Assembly: GCF_037975245.1 (NCBI RefSeq) | Contig: NC_092562.1 | Coordinates: 8,287,001-8,351,000, forward strand | Source of the DNA: Apostichopus japonicus | Lineage: Eukaryota; Echinodermata; Holothuroidea; Aspidochirotida; Stichopodidae | Length of the DNA stretch: 64,000 bases | Direction: 5' to 3' | Shown: piece by piece, positions 12,701-24,700 of the stretch | Numbering within the stretch: the first letter of the stretch is position 1 | How the letters are laid out: each line of letters starts with the position of its first letter | Program-made: the position numbers and the translations under genes | Notes under the pieces: model-generated | What the model saw: only the letters and a program-made list of their open reading frames with translations | Told to the model about the DNA's origin: nothing | Databases searched by the model: none

Positions 12701-15700
12701 GAGGAGGCAGAGGAATTTCTCTCCGAACACCCCAAAGAGGGGCCCTGCGGGGCAGGGGAAGAGGAAGAACCAATCGACCACTCAGTCTATATGGAATGAG
12801 AGGCACAGGCAGAGGCCTAACGACACCTCGACGGGCGAGCGATCGCTCCTCCTTTAGACTGCCGTTCGCCGACCGGCCTTAGGGGTGCCCACCTCACCTC
12901 GGCAATTCTGCAGGTGGGTGGAATTGACATATTCACCCAGCAATGGGAAGCTATGGGCAGGGACAATTAGGTGTTGGAGACGATTTCACAAGGGTATCAG
13001 ATAGAATTCACCTCCAGTCCGCCTTCTGGGGATTGAGGAAGACTGACCCCAGCACCCGGGGACCCCGTCCAAAATGCTGCTCCAGAGAGGGAGATTTCAG
13101 CCTTGCTGGCAAACCGGGCATTGTAGAGGTATCGGGAGAGGCCCTCTTCTGGGCCTCTTTCTTTCTAACAAGAAAACTGGGACGGATCTTTGTGTCCCAT
13201 CCTAAACCTAAACCACCTGAACAAATTATTCATAAATCCCCCAAAAATGTCCACATGGAAACGCTAGATTAAATACTACCCCTACTCAGGAAGAGCATGT
13301 GGGCGGCGATCGTGGACCTCCAAGACGCCTACTTGCACATAACATGCACCGACACCATCATCAACAGGGATGTGGCTCCGAGCCCTTGGACTGATGGCCA
13401 GCATGATCAACGTGGTGTGACTATGCAGACTACATACAGTACCGCCCAGATTAAATCGGCCGTGGCATCGTGTATCGTGATGCCCTTATCTTTTTCTGTC
13501 GTTTTCTATCGTGAAACCTGACTACTGTAAATTTTTTGTACACGCTACAACGATATAACAATATACCACGATCACATGCTATATCGTGATACCAAGCCTT
13601 CACGATAGCAAACATGACTGCTACATTCACGCTAACACGTTATATGGTGAGATCGTGATTTCAAGCCGAGTGCATCACGATTCGTAACTTCTTTGGGCTT
13701 TGGATTTTTATTATTCACGCTATTTCGTTAAGTCGTAATATCGTGTATCAGGAAGTTCCTACTCTACTGTGCGAAAATCGATCTTTACAGGAGTTCCGCC
13801 TTGAAAACTTTTTGAAGTCAGCTCACAACTTAACATGTTTAACTTTTTATTTAACAACAGTAACGTTACGTACGGATAGCGACTTTTCTGTTACTACTGT
13901 AGTGTTAGTTGTAGATTTTATGTTCCACGTTACTTTGAATAGTTGGCAACATTTTGAAGAATAATAAAGTACTACTAAGCCTTTCTTGTGTTAAGTTTTT
14001 GTATAATTTATCGTTGGTTCCCACAGAATGAAAAGGAAAAAAATTCCACCCAACAACTTTGAAGCAGGGCCGGTTAAAAACAAAACATGTTTATCGTCCG
14101 CGCAAGGGGCCTCCCTTTTCCTGATTCCCGAGTCTCTATTCGGATTCAAGAAATCTAACTAACCTTAAAAATTATTTTGTGAAGGTTGCCACATATTCCA
14201 AACTAGTATTAGCGCATGAAAAGAAGAAAAACGTCAGCCTGTTTTCTTTTTCAGATCTCAGTACGAGAAACATGTATTTTATTTGGATAATAGAAAAACT
14301 TTCTTTAATGTGGTTAATTAATATTTTCCTACCCTAGCTATATTTTATAAAACCTTCATGAAAACCGACTTTTTAGAAAATGGATTTTGAAGCTCAGTCA
14401 ACAATTTAAAAAATGCTTACCGTTAAATACTGGCGTCAAAAAATACATTTCGTATTTATTCCAATAAAGATCCACAAAGGATAAAAATGCGAAGTACAGC
14501 TTACTAAATAGAATTGAAACTGCATGTACAGTACATGGTCATTTTAAGTATCCAAGTACTATACAAAGAGATCGAGTTCACCGAAACACCCCTTTTCCCT
14601 ACCACCTGAGGAAAAGCGTCTTTTATAAATTATAGTACCATACAGTACTTTACATTTGATACAAAAGTAACATCTACAACAACTTCCCAAAATTTGTATG
14701 TGTCGCAATAGGTTAAGTTCTAACCGCACAGTACCATTAATAATTTGCATATTACATCAAAAGTTACACTCGGGCGTCCAGATGGCGGGAAAATGTACAA
14801 TCATGTACAATTTGTTGTGTCGTTCCCACGGTGCAATGAACTTGGGCAAGTTGCCAAGTTCGAATGTCGTTGACCTACTTATGTTCCGTAAACAATGTCA
14901 ATGGGAATTAAGTGTGTAAAAACTTGTTTTTCCACGTGTAATATATATAGAAGTTTTACGTAAGCGGAGTGAATTTCGGGGCGGCTCGTTGATTGTGAGG
15001 AAGCACTTATCTAAGCATCAATATTTGTGAAATATATCGTACGGTTTTTCTTCAGAAAATATTTTTGACTAGTAATTTCTCAATGTATTAAGAAGGGTGA
15101 CATACCCTATGTTCCGACGTCTCTATGTTCCGACGTCTCTCTAAGTTCCGACAATTGTTTTGGACTCTAATTTTTTTAACCCAATTTTTTTCTGGGGGGG
15201 GGGGCTCAATTTTGTTAGACCCAAATTCTGTCTGACTAATTTTTTTGGGGGATTCAATTTTTCAGACCCAATTTTTTTGGGGACTCATTTTTTTTTTACC
15301 CAAATTTTGTCTGGCTCAAGTTATTTTTTGGGGGGGGACTCAATTTTTTTGGACCCAAATTTTTTTTGTGGAATCAATTTTGTTAGACCCAAATTTTGTC
15401 TCACTAACTATTTATTAGGGGGGACTCAATTTTTTCGGACCCAATTTTTTGGGGGGGACTTTTTCCGGCCTAATTTTTTGGGGGGGACTCAATTTTATTT
15501 GGACCCAATTTTTTTTGGTGGAATCAACTTTTTTGGACCCACAATTTTCCTGACCTGATTTGTTTGGGGGGACTCTTTTCTTTTGGACGCGCCAAATTGT
15601 TTTTACGAAACAAAAAATAAAAGGGCCCAAAGTTTTTTATGACCCAAATAGTGCTTGTCCGAAAAAAATTGGTCAACAAAAATTTTAGAGTAAAAAAAAT

Positions 15701-18700
15701 TTGTGTCATCAAAATATTTTGGTCTAAAAAAATATGGGTCTTAAAAAAATTTGGTCCGAAAACGTATTGGTCAAAAATATTGGTCAAAAGAACTTCAGAG
15801 TCAAAAACAATTGTCGGAACGTAGACACGCCGGAACCCATAAAATATACTGGGTCTACCCCTAATCATTGCATTTTGGGCGAATGTGTATTTAACTACGT
15901 TACATGATGCTTAAACACATGTTTGAACAAAATGAAAAATTCAAGTATTACCACATAAATATTCAAAAAATATACTTTTGTTGCATGGTATGGTATTTTA
16001 TGACCCAAATAGTGCTTGTCCGAAAAAAATTGGTCAACAAAAATTTTAGAGTAAAAAAAATTTGTGTCATCAAAATATTTTGGTCTAAAAAAATATGGGT
16101 CTTAAAAAAATTTGGTCCGAAAACGTATTGGTCAAAAATATTGGTCAAAAGAACTTCAGAGTCAAAAACAATTGTCGGAACGTAGACACGCCGGAACCCA
16201 TAAAATATACTGGGTCTACCCCTAATCATTGCATTTTGGGCGAATGTGTATTTAACTACGTTACATGATGCTTAAACACATGTTTGAACAAAATGAAAAA
16301 TTCAAGTATTACCACATAAATATTCAAAAAATATACTTTTGTTGCATGGTATGGAGGTTTTGGTGAAACCAAACATGTCTGGACTGGTTTGAAAATTCTA
16401 CGAGGTTCGTGAACTTGACCGTATCTAGTATTTTCAGAAAATAAGGTTGCTACCATACAAAACTGTCCGGCCAAAAGCAATTAAATGACTTTATGACATT
16501 TAAATAAAAAAAAAGCTTCTAACAGAAGTTATGACCTATTTTGTATAATTTTTAATGTGCGTGTCAATACGGGTTGCCATCAGGATCATATCGATTACCG
16601 ATGCTATGCAAAAGAAACTGCTTATTTGAGCATATCGTATGGTGCGGAAAACATTCTTCAAGCAAACAATTTTCTCGAAAATCTTGCAAAATTCGATCAT
16701 GAAAACAATGTTCAAACATACTAAAGTATGCCACCCTATGCATCCCAGACGGTGAATAAGCTACTGTAGGCCTATATTCAGCGTTACAATGCATATTAAC
16801 CCTATCGTAACATTTGGGACGATTTGCTAGTGCAATTAAAGCCTAGGCTGATATTCTTGCATACAAGAAGTTCAGAACGAATGTTTTGTTCGAAGTGAAA
16901 ATATTTTGCGACCGCTGTTTCTTTTTAAAGAAGGGGTTTGTATGAAGGAGTTTGGATGAGTAGGCCTACAGTGTGTTCATTAGGCCTATCGTACTAGTTT
17001 TGCGATTAAGAAACTTGTATGTCGATTGACACTTAATTTTGGTGACAAACCGAACTTTTTGATCAGAATTTGCAATAAATCTATTGCACATTGCGTTGAA
17101 TTGATGATTTCATCTACTGCGGGAAGAAGCCTACCCCAATTCTTTCAAATCACGATGAAACGATCGATCGTTCTGCAACGTGATTCACGCTATAACGATA
17201 ACATTACGATAGTATAAAGTGCCAGTGAAATGATGAACACACTATCACGATATTACGACCACGATGCGACGCACGATATCACGTTAGGTACTTGCTATAG
17301 GCGTAATGGAAACGATATCACGATAGACTCCTCGAGTCTCCTCATATTTTGTCACGATACACGATGCCACGGCCGATTTAATCTGGGCGGTACTGTATGC
17401 ACACGCCGCAAATACATCTGCCAAAGACTACCGATCTGAAGAACTTAGACAAGACAGTACAGATCCCCCGGTCGGAAGAATTCATATCACACCTGCACGA
17501 CTCTGGGACCAATGGGTCCCCTCCATCCTGAATCTGCCAATGACATCGGTCACAACAGACGCCTTACTGACAGGGTGGGGAGCCCACTGGAACTACCAAA
17601 CAGCTTAGTGGACGTGGTCTCCAGTGAAGAAAACATTGCATATCAATATACTAAAGTTAGATCAATCAATGTCATAGGCTTTGTGTACAGTAAGTATATA
17701 GTGTGGAATATCTGTACAATTGTGATGTGTCATTAAATCTCATACTGTCACCATCTTTTTCAGATCAGAGGACACAATAGATGATAGTGGTAGGATATCA
17801 CAATGAACAATTCCAGTTATTACTGCTAACAGAAAAGAAGTAACTTACAGTTATAGAGGTTATCAGTGTATCTGAACATGATCAGTTCTTCTGTGTCTTG
17901 TCATGGTTTAGCTTTATACTTACAGCAATCAATGCACAGGCTCATATGGTAGGTTTATAGTGTAATTATGTTTTCCAGAGTTGCCACCAATTCAAAGCAA
18001 ACTGTTGTCTACATGTAAAGAAAATGTGTTGTACATGATCTTTTATCCTGTCTTTTGATTATAACCCATCATACCTGCCATATCTATAGGGCTTTCTGGC
18101 TATATTGTTAATATTAACAGACACAAGGGTTGTTAGTTCTCATAGAGTCATATCAACTACCCTTTATGGAGTTAAAATGCATAAGATACCCCTATATAGT
18201 GAGTATATTTCTTGATGGTAATAGATAAAAGAATTGTAAGTAAATAGTATATAAATGTCTTCTGTCTTACTTATAACCTTACAGAGTTACCATCCATCAG
18301 TGAACCACCTACACAGTTAACCAGGACTACCACATCAGTAACCATTACATGGAGACCCTGGGATGAAGAGACTGATGTTGGTGATCCTCCTGTGGTAGCA
18401 TACATCCCATACTACAAGATGGATCCATCTCAGGATTGGATGAGTGGATCAAGGATCCAGGCTGACCAAACATTGGAATATACAGCATCAAGTCTGGAGT
18501 CAGATAGAAACTATACATTCAGTGTAGCAGCAGTCAGGGAAGGGGAGGGTGGAGAGGGACCCAGAGGTCCACCGGTAACCATCAAGACACTATGTATTGG
18601 TAATTACATTACTGGTAGTATTCTGTTGAATGCCACTGCTGCAAAAGTACTGTACTATTAAGTTCAAACAGAAATACCTTTAAGCAAAAAGTCTGGATAT

Positions 18701-21700
18701 TAGTGGATGTTCATCATGCATTCCCATTAGATTTGATAAATTTAGCCATTTTTAGCTTTGAGACATTTGTATTAACTACTTTAAATGATTTTAAATGTAC
18801 ACAGAGGAGGGTAGTTTCCTAACGTGTACATGTAACTTTCAAGGTGAGAAAGACAAATGACTTCGCTATGTTGTTTTCTATAGATGTTGTTCCACTGATG
18901 GTCAGAACAACTTTAACTGCTACAAATGATGTGACTGTGATATGGCAGGTAAGATAGTTTGATAATGTTCGGCTGTGTGTGTTGATAAGGCGTGTTAATC
19001 AGTGTGAAAATATTCTAGGAGAGTTAGGAGCTAAAGTTTAATAGGAGACTAATTTCAAGTAAACCTTATCATTCTCATACAGTAGTAAATGACAGAAGAC
19101 ACTTAAGTGTTATTCTTGCAAAATGTAGATTGTTTTTCTACCTCTTTTTTATTCAACTGGTCTAATAGATAAAGTTAAACATTTATTTTGTCATTGTGTA
19201 CTGTTCTTATCAACACTTAGCATGGTGTAGGACCAGTAAAGTTATGTATAAATGATGGTTTATGATTTTAAAAGGTTTGAAAGAATGGTTTAGTCCAGGT
19301 TAAAATAAGCAATTGACATGTGCTGAACAGTACCAGTAATTAACTTGCAAGCTCAAAGCCTAAGGCTAAACAAAAAAGGTTAAGCACCAGTATCATTTTC
19401 CAGTGTATATTACGTATTGGCATGTATGTGTGTATCCTATTAAAGTTGGAAAGACTTTATGTTGCACTTTGTAATACTTGAATTACCGAAATTGCAATGT
19501 AACAATGCAGTGTAGTAAATAGAATATTAATCACACTCGCCAAATGGCAAGTAATTTGATAATAAAGAAATAGCTTTATATATGGCACAGGCTTTTCAAA
19601 AAGAAAACAAAAAGAAATAACAAAACAAGAGTACAATACAAATCTCAAGTTTGTAGAGCCAAAATTATACAACTAATAATAATAATATGCAAAATATTAA
19701 GGAACTTCAAATTTTGAGAGTTTTGCAATGCATCATCATACTTTAAGTGGTTTTAATTAATAATTATAATTATTATAGTAATAATAACATTAATAAAACT
19801 ATAATAATCAGATGACTACTGTTATTAAATAATAATAAAGTTGGATCCAGAAAATAAATCAGTAAGTGTTGACTAATTTCCTGTATTACATATATCCTTC
19901 CCTTGATCATGTAATCAATGTTAAGATATTTTGTATTGTAAGTTAACATATATACACATATTACAGCTGGTTTGATTGTCCATCCACACAGTTAAATTAG
20001 TTTATTGGGATGACCAGTGTCAGTGTTTTAGTTTATCAACACGTAAGTGTAGTAACTACTAGTTCACATTGTGTCTTTTCATTTTAAACATAACAGCAAC
20101 CAACGGTGCAGTGTAGTACTGGAATCACTAAGTTTACTATTTACTATGAGGTAGAGGGCGATGTTTCTTCCAGACAAGAGGCCGGAAGAGCAGATCCAAA
20201 TGCTGAGAGTTTTACAATTGATGGATCACTTCTAGAACCAGAGACGACCTATAACATTGCAGTGACTGTCACTACAGACCAGGAAAGTGCTCTGAGTGAA
20301 GGAAGTCCAGTGACTACAGCAGGTAACCATGGTAATACAGAAAGGATCAGTATTAATTTGGAACGTAATGAAATGTGTTACAAAGAAGTTACCATTTGAG
20401 AGGTCTTATCTTCTAAATGAATGTAAATTAATACAGTGCTCATTTAACCAAATTTATGTAAGGAATAATGTTATATTAAGCGTGCAAGTTGTCATTCTTT
20501 AAACAGTAGTGTTTTTTTAACTTTTCATTCAAGAGAGTGAGCCTCCTTCCTCACCTGTTTATCTGGCTGCCCTGGTGATTCCAGTCCTGATCATCATTAT
20601 TCTGTTGGTGGTGATAATCAAGCGGTAAGGTGGTCATAAGATTTAAATATTAAGTTTGGTAGAGCTGAATATGAACTGCACACATAATCATTGTCCTGAT
20701 TGATCTGAAGTGGATTATCTGGGCTTCAACCAATGGTAGGGATGGGACTGTGAGCTGGCTGGGAGGGGCCAAGGGAGGTGTGGGGTTTGGCATAAATTCA
20801 GATAGTCTGGCAATTCAGTGCACAGTCTAGCATGACCTCTCACTACTTGCATGGATCCCCAGTATTCTGAACACAATTGAAGCAAAACTAAAAGAACAGC
20901 ATTATCTTTTCTTCTTGGAGGAAGGTTGGGGGGGGGGGGGGTATATTTAACCTAAAAAGTTTTCCACAATCTTTTAAAGATAGTTCATGACTCTTTGGGT
21001 TGATACTGTTTCCTTCATTTTGATGTTATGCTAGTGGACATGCCAGGGAACAAGCACCTTGTTTTCTTTTGCTGGATAAGGGACCTGCCTGTCATTCCTA
21101 TTTTAGTTCCTGTTCAGAATACAGGAAAAAACTGCCTAGGTCTACCCTCTCCCTATCTAACGCAGGAAATTATATAAGTACATGTTCCCAATTCTTTATA
21201 AATTATAACTTAATGCAATGGCTGGATAATCTTTTTCAATTTGTCTAATAATTGTTTGAATAGAATCCGGAGAAAGCCTGCGACTGGGTCTAAACCAGAA
21301 GATGTACAAGATGTTGATTATGTTAATGCTGGTCAGTATGTTTCTTGTTTGTTCAGCTAGCATCTTAAACCCTTTATCGCTTAGAACATGTCAACACATT
21401 TATTCATCAGGTTCTAGAGTTCACCATTCACCTATTAATAAACTCTTAAGTGTCTGTGGAATGAAACTTTTTGAAATGATTTGATATTTTAAATCCTTGT
21501 AGGTTTGATTTCTGAACTTACTATAGGGAGTGTCATATTTGAAATATTCCATGAGCACATATTAATTTCAAAATCAACCACAGGGATCCTTTCTCTTTTT
21601 TTTTGGTAAGGAAATAATATTAATACACTGCACCATAAAGTTTTTCCACTCTTACTAAAAAAAAATCATTGAATGATGAACATTATGAGGAATAACTTCC

Positions 21701-24700
21701 AAGCTTGGTTGTAAACATGAAATGTTTTAAGAATAAATCTCCCACCAAAAAATTGGACCTGAAATTAATTCCAGGAGTAGCTGCTGATCCTGAAGATAAC
21801 ATAGCTCTAGAGGAACGATCCAGAAATACTCCAGCCCAAAAATATCAAGATCTTACTGAGAAAGAAGCTCCCACACAAGTATCAGGGTATGAGAGAACCA
21901 TCCATGAAACAGCGGATGCAGCACCCAAGGCTATGCCTCGTCAGGGCATTAAGAGACATACTGACTACCAGTATGAGGATGTCAACTGTAGAGAAACAGA
22001 TGCTCGTAAATTACCAAGCGTTCCTCAGCCAGACCTGCAAAGTGAGGATGAAACAGAATATGAAGTCCCTGAGATGTTTGAGGAATACACAGGAGTTTAT
22101 ATTAACAGTCTCAGAGCTAGCAAACCAATAACACCAAGACCAATGAAAATTACCGAGTATAAGACTTTCATGGGTAGAGAAAGGTCAAAGGTCATTAGAG
22201 AAACCGTCCAACAGTTTACCGTGAGTAGTAATATTGTTTTTTACCCAGCTGCAAGTCCTTCTGGTATCATTATAACTTACTTCAGGAACTCCTTACCTTA
22301 ACTCAACTCACAGAATTGTACTACCAAACAATATGAATACAATCATGCTGCACCAGACTAAGCCCACCACTAGCTACAACCAGCACAGTGTACATGCAGT
22401 ATACAAGTCCTTTCATTGAAACTTGAAAGTTGTACTTTTCACAAGAACTTGTTTGTAGTGTTATCCTTCACTATTAGGAATATTACTTAAAATCTTTGTT
22501 GTAAACATGATTTTCTTAGAATAGATCTACCAAACAATGGATCTGAAATTAATTTCAGGAGTACCTGATGATCGTGAATATTAAATAGTTCTAGAGGAAC
22601 AATCCAGAAATACTCCAGCCCAAAAATATCAAGATCTTACGATATTGTTATTTTTCATTTATGTACCCTTCCCACATCAAAATCTGAATTATTTCAGTTT
22701 GTCAGTAGGACCTTTCATGAGTCATTCACACAACCGTGTATAGACAGATGCATTGGTAATGTGTTAGTGCTAGTGCATGTTAAGTAAATAGTAAAATTAC
22801 TTTCTGTATTAAGTATCAAATTATTTAAGAGCAAAAAGTTAATCCTGTTTCGGTCGAAAGTGGACTCTGGGACATCTTTGCCTAATTCTTTTTGGGTTGG
22901 TCAGCTTTTGATATAAAAACTCCTACTTTTTGTAAACAAAAGAATTGATTGTTGAAATTAATTGCAGGATTGTGAAGTTATTTTGAAATACTGTACATTG
23001 AATTCTTATGAAAAGAATTGTTATGAGAAGGCAGATTGCTGCAACTTGAAGATTTTAACAGTTAAAATGTGACTCTTCAGGCACACCTTATGCATGTGTA
23101 CTTTGATGGGATTACAAATGGTTATATTCGTTCACTCTCTTTAGTAGTATAACTAAAATGTCTTTGGTACAAATATATATACTAACATAATTAGCAATTG
23201 TAGAAGTTTACTTATAAAGCAGTAGTTAATATATTCTGTTGGTGAATATGAGAAATAATATATAATATGACCTGTCGACTTTGATTAGATGATCTATATT
23301 TTTGTGTAGTTAATTTAACCAGCTGATGATCAGACTTAGTAATGGTAAGTTAAACCTGCAGATTAATATTTAAAAATGGTTAGTTTGAAGTGACTAAAAT
23401 TAACAGAACAGACTGTGTTAAAAGTTGTTGTTAGTTTACCTAGCTGGATACCAGGTAGTATAGCATCGTGTTGACCAGATCCTTTTGTGAACAAGTCACA
23501 TCGATGTTATATTCCTTTCTGTTTGGTACAAGTAAGACTTCATAAAGTGTATTTTACTACATATTAGTGTTATACTTAACTGAGGATGAAGCAAGATAGG
23601 AACACTGTAGCTGGTTTCTGATCATCATGTCTTCTTGATTGCTTTAGTTTTAGAAATCAAACCTCTTTGTTTTCTTGCATCAGGCTCTCCAAACAGGACA
23701 GCAACACCCTTGGACTGCAGCTATCAAGTTGCAGAATAAGCCAAAGAATTTCTTCAAGGCTCTCTTGCCATGTAAGTTTAACATCATAATCATGTTCCAT
23801 TAGAGTTATATTTCATGTTAACAGGTTATGTGACAGGTTTGTAATTTCTAGAGTGTTCATGATGTTTTCTTCCTCTTAATGCAATTACATAATCATCTAT
23901 CAAAATTTTTCCTAGAATACCAAAGATTACACTTAAAAAATGAAGTTTACTTCCAATGACATAAACTTTGCGTGTGGCAGTAATATTAGGATGAAAGTTG
24001 TGGATCTTTTGGAATCGTTTTAAGAATCTTTGCAGGGATTTACTGCTGCACTCCACATATGTTTGTTATGATTACCATTTAATTTTACTATTTTACCAAG
24101 ATGATCATTCAAGAGTTAGGCTGGATACAGATGGTAGTGATGTTAGGTCTGACTATATCAATGCCAGCTACATCAAGGTAATTCTACTGTAAAATATAGC
24201 TGCTGCTTTTAAACAGTCACATGGAGGCAACTCTTCCTGCTGCTCTATATCCTTGCTGCTTTTAATTGACAATTCTGTAAAATAGCTGCCATAGAAATTT
24301 TAACAGAGTGTCTCAACTCCATACTTTATGATGCTGTTTCAAGCTAGTAGAGACTTCCTGGAGCTCTGTTGTTGTAAGAAAGAGTTGCTGTTTGGTTCCA
24401 CTAATTCTATTTTAATTCCATCTTGAAATAAGTTTAGTGATTGGTTAATAACAAAACATGTACAGTAGCCACTACAACTGGCTTCAATATAAAAGAAAAA
24501 CATGCAAGTCGATAACATATTATTCCTCTCATACAAAGAAAGTTATCAATTATTAGATAATTGCAGTGAATCTTCCTTGCTGAAAGGGTTAATGTCATTT
24601 ATTAGTGCAGATGTGTTTTATCAGAGTTAACGTCTTGTTATGAGATAGAAATTAATTCTTTATGAGCAATTTCATATGTGATTGGAAAACAAAAAGAGAT

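Larger units (their letters stand above)
13437..17395. mobile_element. DNA transposon, non-autonomous, 44-bp perfect TIRs, TA target site
   Basis: The left end starts 'cagtaccgcccagattaaat' (13437-13480) and the right end (17352-17395) is its exact reverse complement over 44 bp. Both ends are flanked by the dinucleotide TA (13435-13436 and 17396-17397), as in Tc1/mariner-type insertions. Inside each end there are roughly 300 bp packed with ATCGTG/CACGAT and related motifs in both orientations. I found no transposase frame in the 3.96 kb; the only open frames are short and unrecognised, so it should move only with help from another copy. It interrupts the DIRS-like element, so it arrived later. 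Confidence 0.85.

Noticed and set aside
15160-16229. Several open frames of 60-130 codons on both strands
   Set aside because: They read through poly-T/poly-G and poly-A repeats of the fold-back element and its 361-bp duplicate. The products are low-complexity and mirror one another.
17971-18060. Possible extra FN3 exon start ('ttttccag agttgccacca')
   Set aside because: It resembles the FN3-1 exon border for about 15 bases only, then loses FN3 similarity and meets a stop.
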